A stretch of DNA of 64,000 nucleotides from an uncultured Flavobacteriaceae bacterium (GCA_905181625.1 CAJIYJ010000007.1:310001-374000), one strand, 5' to 3'; shown: positions 10,737-20,110, counted from the stretch's first letter. Translations and numbers: made by a program. The notes: generated from the sequence alone by a model not told the origin.

Positions 10737-11190
10737 CGCTATTTGAATTACCCATTACACTTTCTGACAATTTTCCAAAATCGAGTTTAGGATCATTTAT
10801 TATTTTTTCATATGATTGCTTATCCCATATTTCAATAATATTAATTGCAGATGTAAGCACTAACTCATTTTTTGAAAAATAAGATTTAAGTAAATCTTTT
10901 GGAATTAATATTCTGCCACTATTATCAAGTTCAACAATTCTTACCCCTGCCGTATACCGCCTAATGAAATCATTGTTTTTTTTTATAAATCTATTAAGCG
11001 TGTTTACTTTATCCATGGTAAGCTTCCATTCAACTATAGGATGAAGCTCTAAACATGGTTGAAAAACAGATCTTTTTAGAATAAAACTTTCATTTAAGTT
11101 AACGCCCAATTGCTTTTTTAATGCAACAGGAAGCATCAGACGTCCTTTGACATCTGCCTTACATTCATATGTTCCAATTAAATTAATCAA
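10726..11190 (-). CDS. mraZ: MraZ, transcriptional regulator of the dcw cluster (TTG start)
   Basis: MraZ is a nucleoid-associated regulator that binds direct repeats upstream of its own operon. The 154-residue protein has two SpoVT/AbrB-like halves: the first near residues 6-50 with ECKADVKGRLMLP, the second near 80-125 with VELDNSGRILIP, the usual duplicated D-x-x-G-R-hydrophobic-x-x-P pattern. The start is TTG at 11190-11188; the next in-frame Met lies inside the first conserved domain, so an ATG start would remove essential sequence. It heads the dcw operon and is preceded by a TAnnTTTG promoter and three GTGG-containing repeats. Confidence 0.96.
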   Translation of the reverse strand: MINLIGTYECKADVKGRLMLPVALKKQLGVNLNESFILKRSVFQPCLELHPIVEWKLTMDKVNTLNRFIKKNNDFIRRYTAGVRIVELDNSGRILIPKDLLKSYFSKNELVLTSAINIIEIWDKQSYEKIINDPKLDFGKLSESVMGNSNSDVS

Positions 11191-11211
11191 CTATTAAATT
11201 TTGGTTTAACT

Positions 11212-11219
11212 CAAATATA
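11212..11219 (-). promoter_or_regulatory. Promoter -7 element of the dcw operon
   Basis: On the minus strand the bases read TATATTTG, an exact match to the Bacteroidetes -7 consensus TAnnTTTG, about 22 bases before the mraZ start codon. The -33 region has no good TTTG match and is instead occupied by the MraZ-type repeats. Confidence 0.65.
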
Positions 11220-11227
11220 TTGAAATT

Positions 11228-11257
11228 TTACCACTTTTTACCACTTTTTACCACTTT
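11228..11257 (-). promoter_or_regulatory. Three tandem MraZ-type operator repeats
   Basis: Read on the minus strand this is AAAGTGGTAA repeated three times in direct orientation with a period of exactly 10 bp. E. coli MraZ is known to bind TGGGN direct repeats with 5-nt spacers (period 10), and mollicute MraZ boxes contain AAAGTG, so the arrangement fits a one-box-per-turn MraZ operator. It starts 38 bp upstream of the mraZ start and covers the -33 region of the promoter, which suggests repression by steric blocking. Confidence 0.75.
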
Positions 11258-11378
11258 GTTGATAATTTTATTCAAGAATATATATTTCATTATAAATATC
11301 TTATTGTCAATGGTTTAATAGCGTTAATTAACCTGAATATTATGCTTTTTAATAAAAAATTTATAAAAACTAATTACC

Positions 11379-11386
11379 TATATTTG
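11379..11386 (+). promoter_or_regulatory. Promoter -7 element of the hydrolase-engB unit
   Basis: TATATTTG matches the Bacteroidetes TAnnTTTG -7 consensus exactly and lies 20 bases before the hydrolase ATG. The intergenic region 11191-11406 therefore appears to hold two divergent promoters. Confidence 0.6.
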
Positions 11387-11406
11387 TAATTAAAATTTTT
11401 GTTTAC

Positions 11407-12174
11407 ATGAAATTTAAACAACAAATTGAAGGAGGTGGTTTCAAATATATAAAAGAGGGAGAGGGCAAGCCAATTATCATATTACACGGTCTTATGGGTG
11501 GTCTTGGAAATTTTGAAGGGTTTATATCTCATTTTCCAAAAACAGGTTACCAGGTCTTCATGCCTGAATTACCTATTTACACAGCATCTCTTTTAGACAC
11601 TAATGTTAAGTACTTTGCAAAATTTATAAATAATTTTATCAAGCACTTAAAACTAGATCAAGTTATTTTAGTCGGAAATTCTCTTGGAGGACATGTTGGT
11701 CTAATTCACTCCAAACTATTTCCAGAAAACACCAAAGGCTTAGTTCTAACTGGAAGTTCTGGTCTATATGAAAATGCCATGGGAGACACCTATCCCAAAA
11801 GAGGAGATTATGAGTTTATTAAAAAGAAAACAGAAGATGTTTTTTACTCACCTAAAGTAGCAACAAAAGAAGTGGTAGATGAGGTTTTTGAATCTGTTAA
11901 CAATAGAAGAAAAGTTATAAAAATACTAGCAATGGCTAAAAGTGCAATTAGACATAATATGGCTAATGATCTTCCAAAATTAAATATTCCCACAGCTTTA
12001 ATTTGGGGTGAAAACGACAAGGTAACTCCTCCACAAGTTGCCAATGAATTTCACAAACTTCTTCCTGATTCTACCCTTTACTGGGTGAAAAAATGTGGTC
12101 ATGCTCCCATGATGGAACATCCAGATGAATTTAACACTATCGTAGAAAAGTGGTTTTCTGAAAAGAATTTCTAA
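11407..12174 (+). CDS. Alpha/beta-fold hydrolase
   Basis: A 255-residue single-domain alpha/beta hydrolase. The oxyanion HG segment is at about 27-28, the nucleophile elbow GNSLGG has Ser92, the acid is probably Asp204 in WGENDKVTPP, and the base His232 in KCGHAPMMEHP. No signal peptide is seen, so it should be cytoplasmic. The substrate cannot be read from the sequence. It lies two bases before engB and diverges from the dcw operon, so it may be a housekeeping esterase or thioesterase; that is inference. Confidence 0.85.
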   Translation: MKFKQQIEGGGFKYIKEGEGKPIIILHGLMGGLGNFEGFISHFPKTGYQVFMPELPIYTASLLDTNVKYFAKFINNFIKHLKLDQVILVGNSLGGHVGLIHSKLFPENTKGLVLTGSSGLYENAMGDTYPKRGDYEFIKKKTEDVFYSPKVATKEVVDEVFESVNNRRKVIKILAMAKSAIRHNMANDLPKLNIPTALIWGENDKVTPPQVANEFHKLLPDSTLYWVKKCGHAPMMEHPDEFNTIVEKWFSEKNF

Positions 12175-12175
12175 G

Positions 12176-12775
12176 ATGAAAATCAAATCATCTGTTTTTA
12201 TAAAAAGTAGTTCTGAAACAAAAGATTGCCCATCTGGAAAATTCTCAGAATTTGCATTTATAGGAAGATCAAATGTTGGAAAATCTTCATTGATAAACAT
12301 GCTTACCCAAAATAAAAAACTAGCTAAGATTTCCGGAACGCCCGGAAAGACATTGTTAATTAATCATTTTTTAATTAATAAAAATTGGTTTCTAGTTGAC
12401 TTACCAGGTTATGGGTATGCAAAGACCTCAAAAAAAGAAAAAAGAAAAATTGAAAATATAATAGTAGATTATTTTACAAACAGAAATCCTATCACACTAA
12501 CTTTCGTTCTAATAGATATCCGACTAGACCCACAAAAAATTGACATTGAATTCATGAACTGGTTATTCAAAAATAATATACTTTTTAAAATAATTTTCAC
12601 TAAAACCGATAAGCTTAGAAAAACTGAAAAAGAAGAAAAACCTAATAAATACATCAATGAAATCAACAGTACAATTAAAACTTCTCCAGAGTACATAGTA
12701 AGTTCTTCTAAAGACAAAACTGGCAGAAAAGAAATACTACAGCAAATTCAAGATTTTAATTTGGAGGTAATTTAA
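12176..12775 (+). CDS. engB: Ribosome biogenesis GTP-binding protein EngB/YsxC (YihA)
   Basis: A small GTPase for late assembly of the large ribosomal subunit. The 199-residue protein has G1 GRSNVGKSS at residues 30-38, the G2-region Thr within SGTPGKTLLIN, G3 DLPGYG at 75-80, G4 TKTD at 142-145 and a G5-like SSSKDKTG near 175-182. Length and motif order match the EngB family. Its 3' end overlaps the convergent gldC by 20 bases. Confidence 0.95.
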   Translation: MKIKSSVFIKSSSETKDCPSGKFSEFAFIGRSNVGKSSLINMLTQNKKLAKISGTPGKTLLINHFLINKNWFLVDLPGYGYAKTSKKEKRKIENIIVDYFTNRNPITLTFVLIDIRLDPQKIDIEFMNWLFKNNILFKIIFTKTDKLRKTEKEEKPNKYINEINSTIKTSPEYIVSSSKDKTGRKEILQQIQDFNLEVI

Positions 12776-13091
12776 TTTTTAGGTTTTCTGCAAAATAATC
12801 GCAAAATTGCTTGAACGAGTCTGTCATTTTTTCATTTTGAGTAGCTCTTAAAAATGTATCACTCATGCTAACTAAAGTTTGATGAAAAAATACATTCATT
12901 TGATCTAACGGCATGTCTTTTGTCCAAAGATCTATTTTTAATGTTTCTTGAGATGCATGATTCCAAACTGATAGAAAAACTGCTTTGGATTCTTCATCAC
13001 TAACTCCTCCATCTGATGCTGACCAAGAGATTTTTTCAGGTATTTTATTTTCATCTAACTCGACATCAAAAGAGATTTGTGTTTTTTTCAT
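12756..13091 (-). CDS. gldC: Gliding motility protein GldC
   Basis: A 111-residue cytoplasmic protein without signal peptide. It matches my recollection of GldC: the start KKTQISFDVELDENKIPEKI, the central WSASDGG and the SDTFLRAT segment. In Flavobacterium johnsoniae gldC accompanies gldB, and loss of gldC weakens but does not abolish gliding. Here the ATG touches the gldB stop (one shared base), so the pair is co-translated. The biochemical role is not settled. Confidence 0.88.
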   Translation of the reverse strand: MKKTQISFDVELDENKIPEKISWSASDGGVSDEESKAVFLSVWNHASQETLKIDLWTKDMPLDQMNVFFHQTLVSMSDTFLRATQNEKMTDSFKQFCDYFAENLKIKLPPN

Positions 13092-14032
13092 TATTTTTTT
13101 GGTTTATATTTTGATTTTTTATAGATTTTATAATTATTTGTCTTAATCAATTCCTCAATACTAACTTTGTTGTATTTCATATAAGAACTAACTATATTAA
13201 AGCCAATCCACTTTCCAATACTACCTGGTGAATCCTTATCTATATCAAGATTAAATTTAGAATAAGGAGCAGAAGAAATAAATCTTAAACTCAAGTCTTG
13301 ACTAGTATTAAATAGATACTCCTTTTCACTAAAAAAAGCCCATATATTTTTTTCATTAACGCTAGCCCATTTAATTTTTTCCTCAGAAGAATGAAATAAT
13401 ATATAGTCTTGACCTTCAGGAAACAACAATCTGCTAATAAATAATATTTTTCCGTGGTATATCATTTCTGAAAGTAAAGTTCTATTGGGATCTTTTACGA
13501 TATAACTAGAAACAATACTTATAGCTAAATCAGTAGACAAAAATTCTTTACTCATTTTATGAGAAATGTAATTAGGCAATTCTGGATAATAATTTTTACC
13601 TAAATAAGAATCTAAAGAAATAAATAACAAAGAATCTGCATAAATAATTCTATCTGAATATTCAGATTGAGAATTTAAAGTAAAAACTTTTGGTGAAAAA
13701 AATTTAGGAAATAAACTTTTTGAATTATTAAAAATTAACTCTATTTCTTTAGCAATAGGTTTAAAATCTTTAAACACTTGCATGGTTTCGTTATATATTT
13801 CTAATTTAACTGAGTCCTTTAAAAACTGATTCCAAGTAGACATTGGATATTCTTTTGGAAAAAGAAACGGATACTTATTAATCAATTCAGGGAGAGACTG
13901 TTCGTTTGAATTGAAAAATTCTTTTTCAAAACGAATTATATCCAAACTAGCTTTTTTGTGTATTTGAGAGCAAGCAAGTGTATTTAATAAAAAAACAAAT
14001 AAAATAACTTTGTAAATTTTAAAATAACTCAT
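13091..14032 (-). CDS. gldB: Gliding motility lipoprotein GldB
   Basis: A 313-residue lipoprotein: the hydrophobic signal ends in the lipobox NTLAC with the acylated Cys at residue 21. The body resembles GldB, an envelope protein required for gliding and linked to the type IX secretion machinery in flavobacteria. The neighbourhood gldC-gldB with divergent nadE is the one I recall for Flavobacterium. No catalytic motif of a zinc protease is obvious. Together with the T9SS-tagged proteins at 43-54 kb it suggests that the organism has a working T9SS. Confidence 0.87.
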   Translation of the reverse strand: MSYFKIYKVILFVFLLNTLACSQIHKKASLDIIRFEKEFFNSNEQSLPELINKYPFLFPKEYPMSTWNQFLKDSVKLEIYNETMQVFKDFKPIAKEIELIFNNSKSLFPKFFSPKVFTLNSQSEYSDRIIYADSLLFISLDSYLGKNYYPELPNYISHKMSKEFLSTDLAISIVSSYIVKDPNRTLLSEMIYHGKILFISRLLFPEGQDYILFHSSEEKIKWASVNEKNIWAFFSEKEYLFNTSQDLSLRFISSAPYSKFNLDIDKDSPGSIGKWIGFNIVSSYMKYNKVSIEELIKTNNYKIYKKSKYKPKK

Positions 14033-14126
14033 AAAACCACTAATTTTACGTTTAAAATCATAAGATGATCAAAACTAGTACAAACTAAATCAATAATTCT
14101 AAATCATTTAAAATATATTTAAATTA

Positions 14127-14912
14127 ATGAACTCAACAAAAATTTCAGAAAATATTATTGACTGGTTAAAGAAATATATTAAAAATTCTAATACAAAAGG
14201 ATTTGTTATTGGAATTTCTGGCGGTATAGACTCCGCATTAACTTCTACACTTTGTGCTAAAACAGGTTTACCTATATTATGTTTAGATATGCCTATTTTT
14301 CAAAATACTAATGAACAAATCAGAGCAACAAATCACATTAAATGGTTGTCTTCAAGTTTTAAAAATGTTTCCTCAAAAACAATAGACTTAAGTAATGTAT
14401 TTGATTCATTCAGAAACTCAATTGATGGGTTAAATGAAAAAAATCACTTGCTGTCGCTAGCTAATTCTAGATCTAGATTAAGAATGACTACACTATATTA
14501 TTTCGCTAGTGTTAACAATTATTTAGTTGCTGGAACGGGAAATAAAGTAGAAGATTTTGGAGTGGGTTTTTACACCAAATATGGAGATGGAGGCGTAGAC
14601 ATCAGCCCAATTGCTGACCTCTATAAAACTGAAGTTTTTAAATTAGCAAAATATCTCAACATTAATAAAGAAATTATAGCTGCAGAACCTACTGATGGAC
14701 TTTGGGATGATGAAAGAACAGATGAACATCAAATTGGCGCATCATACAGCGAACTAGAATGGGCTATGAAACAAAAAGATTTAGGAAAAAATTCATTGGA
14801 TTTCAAAGGAAGAAAAAAAGAGGTTTTTGATATCTTAAGTAAACTAAATAAGCAAAATCTTCATAAGATGAACCCTATTCCAATTTATCTAATCCCTGAA
14901 GAATTAAGATAA
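14127..14912 (+). CDS. nadE: NH3-dependent NAD+ synthetase NadE
   Basis: NadE amidates deamido-NAD+ to NAD+ using ATP and ammonia in the cytoplasm. The 261-residue length matches the short ammonia-dependent class without a glutaminase domain. The PP-loop SGGIDSA is at residues 31-37, and the later GTGNKVEDFG and KYGDGGVDISPIADLYKTEV segments form the conserved NaAD/ATP site. It diverges from gldB and converges with dnaG, ending one base before it. Confidence 0.95.
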   Translation: MNSTKISENIIDWLKKYIKNSNTKGFVIGISGGIDSALTSTLCAKTGLPILCLDMPIFQNTNEQIRATNHIKWLSSSFKNVSSKTIDLSNVFDSFRNSIDGLNEKNHLLSLANSRSRLRMTTLYYFASVNNYLVAGTGNKVEDFGVGFYTKYGDGGVDISPIADLYKTEVFKLAKYLNINKEIIAAEPTDGLWDDERTDEHQIGASYSELEWAMKQKDLGKNSLDFKGRKKEVFDILSKLNKQNLHKMNPIPIYLIPEELR

Positions 14913-14913
14913 A

Positions 14914-16851
14914 TTAAATAACCCTGTTTAGTTTATTAGAAAGAAGTGATTTTAACTTATAATAATCATTAATTTCTTTAAGAATTTCAGAGTTATCTGT
15001 GTTATTTTGCTTGGTCTGAAACTGTAACTCCTTAACCTTTTCATTGATCAAGTAAGTTCTTAAACTAAGAATAGTTTCAGTAACAAGCTGGCCTACGACC
15101 TTATCTTTATCTTTTACTAAAATATCTTTACTTAACCAGTCATGTAATTGATATTGATCTTCACTCATTAATATAGAAGTCACTTGATTAGACAAGTCAA
15201 TATCCATGGTGTTTAAAAAAACATCTAATATTAATTTTTCATTTTCATGATATTCCTGAATAATTTTACTATAAATTATTTTGAAAGAATCATTAGTAAA
15301 TTCTATTTCGTCTTGTTGTAGGTCTAAAAAAATCTTTTTATGAACTAATGAGTTGACTATTGTTGGCTCTAACAAAATATTGCCTTTTTCATCATTTTTC
15401 AATATAAGCTCTTCAAACTGTTCCTCCCTATTCCCGTACAATAATAAAATTTCGATTATTTTTCGTTCTAGTTCAAATAGAATATCAATTTTCTGAAGCT
15501 TTAAAGTCTTTTCAATTTTAATGATTCTTTTTTTAGATAGAACGGGGATTTCATTTTTACTACGTTGGGCTAAAGAATTAAATAAAACTTCCTCGGAAAC
15601 ATCCATTATTCTAGAACAATGCTTTATATAAATTTCTTGTTTTATTCTATCAGGAATTATAGAAATACTATTTATTATTTCATTAATTGTTTTAGCTTTT
15701 AAAATAGGATCATTTTTACTTTTTTCTATTAAAATAGAGGCTTTAAACTGAATAAAATCCTGAGAATTTTGAGTTAAAAAGTCATTAACTTCTTCGTAGC
15801 TTCGATTTTGAGTATAACTATCAGGATCTTCTCCATCTGGAAAAGCACAAACATTAACATTGAGCCCTGCTGACAATATCAAATCAATTCCTCTTAAAGT
15901 AGCATTTACCCCTGCCTTATCTCCGTCGAACAACATAGTGATATTAGAGGTTAATCTCCTGATTAAAGTAACTTGATCTATTGTTAATGCTGTCCCTGAA
16001 GACGAAACTACATTTTTAATTCCCCTTTGATGAAGCTGAATTACATCAGTATAACCTTCTACGATATAACAATTATCTAGCTTTGCAATTTCTTGTTTAG
16101 CAAAATAAATTCCATAAAGAATTTTACTTTTATTATATATTAAGCTTTCAGGTGAATTTAAATATTTTGCTGTTTTAATCTCTGTGTTTAATATTCTTCC
16201 TCCAAATCCTAAGATCCTTCCAGACATACTGTGAATTGGAAAAACAACTCTTCCTCTAAACCTATCTATAGATTTAGAATTTTGAAAAATTGTTAAACCA
16301 GATTTTTCTAAAAAATCTTTATTATAACCTTTTTCTATAGCTGAATTTGAAAAGTAACCTATTTCATTTGGAGAAAAACCAAGATCAAACTTTTCAATTG
16401 TTTCCTTAACAAACCCCCTCTCTTTAAAATATGAAAGACCTATTGCTTTTCCCTGATTAGAGTTGTTTAATGTGGTCTTATAGAAATCTTTAGCATATTC
16501 CGAAACAATATATAAACTTTCCCTTTCACTAGCTTTTTCTTTATCCAGAGAATTTAATTGAGTTTCTTCAATTTCTATATTATATTTTCTAGCTAAATAT
16601 TTTATGGCTTCTGGATAAGTAAAATGCTCATGCTCCATTAAAAAAGCAACAGAATTACCTCCTTTTCCACTACTAAAATCTTTCCATATTTGCTTTACTG
16701 GAGAAACAACAAAACTTGGTGTTTTTTCATTTGAAAAAGGACTTAAACCTTTGAAATTTGATCCTGCTTTTTTTAACTGAACAAAATCTCCAACCACCTC
16801 TTCTACCAGAGATTGTTCGAAAACTTTGTCAATTGTTGTTTTAGATATCAA
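14914..16851 (-). CDS. dnaG: DNA primase DnaG lacking the zinc-ligand residues
   Basis: DnaG synthesises RNA primers at the replication fork with DnaB helicase. The 645-residue protein keeps the order N-terminal CHC2 domain (about 1-95), catalytic core and TOPRIM fold, with E265 in YIVEGYTDV and D309-G310-D311 in MLFDGD. The four usual zinc ligands of the CHC2 domain are replaced: by alignment with E. coli C40, H43, C61 and C64 I read S37, S40, D58 and S61, while the surrounding fold residues (PF-NEKTPSF, GKGGN) stay conserved. The C-terminal helicase-interaction part is divergent. It lies one base from convergent nadE. Confidence 0.96.
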   Translation of the reverse strand: MISKTTIDKVFEQSLVEEVVGDFVQLKKAGSNFKGLSPFSNEKTPSFVVSPVKQIWKDFSSGKGGNSVAFLMEHEHFTYPEAIKYLARKYNIEIEETQLNSLDKEKASERESLYIVSEYAKDFYKTTLNNSNQGKAIGLSYFKERGFVKETIEKFDLGFSPNEIGYFSNSAIEKGYNKDFLEKSGLTIFQNSKSIDRFRGRVVFPIHSMSGRILGFGGRILNTEIKTAKYLNSPESLIYNKSKILYGIYFAKQEIAKLDNCYIVEGYTDVIQLHQRGIKNVVSSSGTALTIDQVTLIRRLTSNITMLFDGDKAGVNATLRGIDLILSAGLNVNVCAFPDGEDPDSYTQNRSYEEVNDFLTQNSQDFIQFKASILIEKSKNDPILKAKTINEIINSISIIPDRIKQEIYIKHCSRIMDVSEEVLFNSLAQRSKNEIPVLSKKRIIKIEKTLKLQKIDILFELERKIIEILLLYGNREEQFEELILKNDEKGNILLEPTIVNSLVHKKIFLDLQQDEIEFTNDSFKIIYSKIIQEYHENEKLILDVFLNTMDIDLSNQVTSILMSEDQYQLHDWLSKDILVKDKDKVVGQLVTETILSLRTYLINEKVKELQFQTKQNNTDNSEILKEINDYYKLKSLLSNKLNRVI

Positions 16852-16924
16852 TTTGTTGATTTTATATAAACAATTTAAATAAAAAATAATGAATTAGGAA
16901 AACAATACGTATTAAATTGAAAGT

Positions 16925-17902
16925 CTAATACTCTCTCTCAATGACATAGTTTATAAGTTTAATAAGACTTTCCTTGTAAACACTTTCATCTAATTCTTTT
17001 AGGTCATTTAAAGCTGATTGATGAATCAAATTAAGTTTGTTATTAGCATACTCTAATCCCCCAACTGCCTTCACATAATCTATAACTTCTTTAATAACTT
17101 TAGTATTCTTGTTTTGATTTTTTATAGAATTAATTAACCATTTTTTTTTTGATTTCGATGAGTTATTAATAGCATAAATTACCGGAAGAGTTAATTTTTT
17201 TTCTTTTAAATCTACACCAACTGGCTTTCCTATTTTTTTGTCACCATAATCAAACAAATCATCTTTTAACTGAAAAGCTATTCCAACTTTTTCTCCCAAT
17301 TTTCTAAAAAATTCAATTTGATCTTTTGATCCATTAGAAGCAGCGGCTCCTAAGGCACAACATGAAGCGATAAGTGATGCTGTTTTTTTTGTTATAATTT
17401 TAAAATAGGTTTGCTCATCAATATCTAATCTTCTAGCTTTTTCTATCTGTAACAACTCCCCTTCACTCATATCTTTCACAGAACTAGATATGATCTTAAG
17501 AAGATCAAAATCATTATTATCAATACACAGTAACATTCCTTTAGACAATAAAAAGTCCCCAACTAAAACTGCAATTTTGTTTTTCCAAAGAGCATTCAAA
17601 GAGAAAAAACCTCTTCTCATGTTACTTGAATCAATAACGTCATCATGAATTAAAGTGGCCGTGTGTATTAGTTCAATTATCGAAGCTGCTCTATAAACTT
17701 TTTCAGAACTAACTTCACTAGAAATTAATTTAGAGCTTAAAAAAACAAACATAGGTCTCATTTGCTTGCCTTTTCTATTAACCACATAATGAGTGATTCT
17801 GTTAAGCAATGAAACGTTAGAAATCATTAGATTAGAAAACTTTTTTTCAAAAAGCTCCATCTCTTTTTTAATTGGTAATTTGATTAACTCTACCGTTTTC
17901 AT
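16925..17902 (-). CDS. Trans-polyprenyl diphosphate synthase (long-chain, IspB-like)
   Basis: A head-to-tail isoprenyl chain elongation enzyme that probably makes the side chain of menaquinone. I chose the ATG at 17902; the longer open frame begins with a TTG five codons upstream and adds no conserved sequence. The 325-residue protein has the first Asp-rich motif DDVID at residues 87-91 and the second DDLFD at 214-218. Bulky residues before the first motif would set chain length, but the exact product cannot be judged by eye. It follows rlmN by 31 bases on the same strand. Confidence 0.9.
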   Translation of the reverse strand: MKTVELIKLPIKKEMELFEKKFSNLMISNVSLLNRITHYVVNRKGKQMRPMFVFLSSKLISSEVSSEKVYRAASIIELIHTATLIHDDVIDSSNMRRGFFSLNALWKNKIAVLVGDFLLSKGMLLCIDNNDFDLLKIISSSVKDMSEGELLQIEKARRLDIDEQTYFKIITKKTASLIASCCALGAAASNGSKDQIEFFRKLGEKVGIAFQLKDDLFDYGDKKIGKPVGVDLKEKKLTLPVIYAINNSSKSKKKWLINSIKNQNKNTKVIKEVIDYVKAVGGLEYANNKLNLIHQSALNDLKELDESVYKESLIKLINYVIEREY

Positions 17903-17933
17903 ATAATAATTATACAATTCAAATAAATAATTT

Positions 17934-18977
17934 TTATTGCTTTAATTTATTAGCCAATTGTCCGCAAGCTGCATCAATATCTTTTCCTCTAGACTTTCTA
18001 ATAGTAACAGGAATTCTATTACTCTCAAGTTTTTCAATATACTTGTTAATTATACTATCATCAGCAGGAACGAAAAAATCATTGTCAGTTTTATTATACT
18101 CTATTATGTTTACTTTTGATGGAGAATATTTACAGAATTCAACTAAAGCATCTATATGTTTCGAATCATCATTAATTCCTTTCCAAACAATATATTCATA
18201 AGTTACTATTTTTTGAGTTTTGTCATTCCAATACTTAATAGCTTCTTGTAAATCAGTTAAGGGGAATTTTATTGAAAAAGGCATTATTTTATTTCGTGTC
18301 TCCTCAATAGCAGAATGTAAGGAAACCGCTAAATTAAATTTCACGTTTTCATCTGCCATCTTAATAATTATTTTAGAAATTCCAGATGTAGATACTGTTA
18401 TTCTTTTTGGAGACATCCCTAAACCTTCTTTACTAGTTATCTTTTCAATGCCCATCATTAAGTTTTTATAATTAAGTAATGGCTCCCCCATACCCATAAA
18501 AACTATATTAGAAATAGGCCTATTATAATAGAGCTTACTTTGTAGGTTTATAGTTGAGGCTTGATCGAAAATTTCATCAGGGTTAAGGTTTCTAATTCTT
18601 TTTAATTTAGAAGTGGCACAAAACTCACAATCTAAACTACATCCAACTTGACTTGAAATACAGGCAGTTGTCCTGTTTTTGACAGGAATTAAAACAGACT
18701 CAACTAAAAGATCATCAAAAAGTTTTACAGCATTTTTAATAGTACCATCATTGCTTTTTTGAATTTCATCTATTTTAATGTGGTTAATAACGAAGTCCTT
18801 TTTTAAAACCTCTCTTAAATCCAAAGATAGATTTGTCATTTCGTCAAAAGAAAAACAGGATTTATTCCATAACCAATTATAAACTTGATTACCTCTAAAG
18901 GCAGGATAATTATTAGTTTCAAAAAAAGAACATAACTCTCTTAGACTTAAAGAACGTATGTCTTTTTTAACTATCAT
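17934..18977 (-). CDS. rlmN: Dual-specificity 23S rRNA A2503 / tRNA A37 methyltransferase RlmN
   Basis: A radical SAM enzyme that places a C2 methyl group on A2503 of 23S rRNA and A37 of some tRNAs. The 347-residue protein has the cluster motif CSLDCEFC (Cys113, 117, 120) and the C-terminal catalytic Cys338 in AACGQLA. The MGMGEPLLNY segment is the family SAM-binding signature. It lies 10 bases after queA on the same strand, so the two RNA-modification genes are probably co-transcribed. Confidence 0.96.
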   Translation of the reverse strand: MIVKKDIRSLSLRELCSFFETNNYPAFRGNQVYNWLWNKSCFSFDEMTNLSLDLREVLKKDFVINHIKIDEIQKSNDGTIKNAVKLFDDLLVESVLIPVKNRTTACISSQVGCSLDCEFCATSKLKRIRNLNPDEIFDQASTINLQSKLYYNRPISNIVFMGMGEPLLNYKNLMMGIEKITSKEGLGMSPKRITVSTSGISKIIIKMADENVKFNLAVSLHSAIEETRNKIMPFSIKFPLTDLQEAIKYWNDKTQKIVTYEYIVWKGINDDSKHIDALVEFCKYSPSKVNIIEYNKTDNDFFVPADDSIINKYIEKLESNRIPVTIRKSRGKDIDAACGQLANKLKQ

Positions 18978-18987
18978 AAATAACTTT

Positions 18988-20037
18988 CTATATTATTAAC
19001 ATTGCATCACCATAAGAATAAAAATTATATTTTTCTTTAATAGCAATATTATAAGCTTCCTTAATAAAGTCAGGTCCAGCAAAAGCTGATGCCATCATCA
19101 ATAATGTTGATTTAGGAGTATGAAAGTTTGTAATCAAAGAGTCTGCAATTCTAAAATTGTAAGGAGGGAAAACAAATTTATGAGTCCAACCACTATACGG
19201 ATTTAAAGTATTAAAAGATGAAACTGATGATTCTAATCCTTTCATAGATGTAGTACCTATAGCACATATTCTTTTTTTATTTTTCTTAGTAGTATTAATA
19301 ATATCACAAGCCTTTTGATCAATAAAAAGTTCCTCAGAATCCATTTTGTGCTTAGATAAATCCTCTACTTCAACGGGGTTAAAAGTACCTAAACCTACAT
19401 GTAATGTCAATTCAGCAATATTAACACCCTTAATCTCTAACTTTTTAAGCAAATGTTTTGAAAAGTGCATTCCAGCACTTGGGGCAGCTACTGCTCCCTC
19501 ATGTTTTGCATATATAGTTTGAAATCTTTCTTTATCTAATTCTTCTTCTTCTCTTTGAATAAACTTAGGTAAAGGAGTTTGGCCTAGCTCAAAAAGTGCT
19601 TTACGAAACTCTTCATAAGATCCATCAAATAAAAACCTAAGTGTTCTTCCTCTTGATGTAGTGTTATCTATTACTTCAGCAACCAAGCTGTCATCTTCTG
19701 AAAAATAAAGCTTATTTCCAATTCTGATTTTTCTAGCAGGATCAACTAACACGTCCCAAAGTCTTTGCTCAGCACTTAACTCTCTTAAAAGAAAAACTTC
19801 AATTCTAGCGCCTGTTTTTTCTTTATTACCCATAAGTCTAGCAGGAAAAACTTTAGTGTTATTCATAACAAAAGTGTCTCCGTCGTCAAAATAATTGACA
19901 ACATCTTTAAAAACTTTATGCTCAATTGTTTCTTTTTTTCTGTCTAAAACCATTAATCTAGACTCATCCCTATGATCTGAAGGATATTCTGCCAAACGTT
20001 CGGTTGGTAAATCAAAGTGAAATTGCGATAGTTTCAT
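18988..20037 (-). CDS. queA: S-adenosylmethionine:tRNA ribosyltransferase-isomerase QueA
   Basis: QueA transfers the ribosyl part of SAM to 7-aminomethyl-7-deazaguanine in tRNA, making epoxyqueuosine. The 349-residue protein has the family start [14 protein letters not shown], the central AAPSAGMHF, and the LHVGLGTF and [12 protein letters not shown] segments. The gene has its own probable promoter just upstream and is followed by rlmN. Confidence 0.97.
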   Translation of the reverse strand: MKLSQFHFDLPTERLAEYPSDHRDESRLMVLDRKKETIEHKVFKDVVNYFDDGDTFVMNNTKVFPARLMGNKEKTGARIEVFLLRELSAEQRLWDVLVDPARKIRIGNKLYFSEDDSLVAEVIDNTTSRGRTLRFLFDGSYEEFRKALFELGQTPLPKFIQREEEELDKERFQTIYAKHEGAVAAPSAGMHFSKHLLKKLEIKGVNIAELTLHVGLGTFNPVEVEDLSKHKMDSEELFIDQKACDIINTTKKNKKRICAIGTTSMKGLESSVSSFNTLNPYSGWTHKFVFPPYNFRIADSLITNFHTPKSTLLMMASAFAGPDFIKEAYNIAIKEKYNFYSYGDAMLII

Positions 20038-20057
20038 GTATATAAATTTAGAAGGTG

Positions 20058-20065
20058 CAAATATA
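20058..20065 (-). promoter_or_regulatory. Promoter -7 element of queA-rlmN
   Basis: The minus strand reads TATATTTG, exactly TAnnTTTG, about 21 bases before the queA start. A TTG lies 21 bases further upstream and could serve as the -33 element. This suggests queA-rlmN is expressed independently of the aromatic operon that ends at aroA. Confidence 0.6.
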
Positions 20066-20110
20066 CACTCCTGAAGCTAGCAAAGTCAAGTTTATTGGCA
20101 CTTAATTAAA

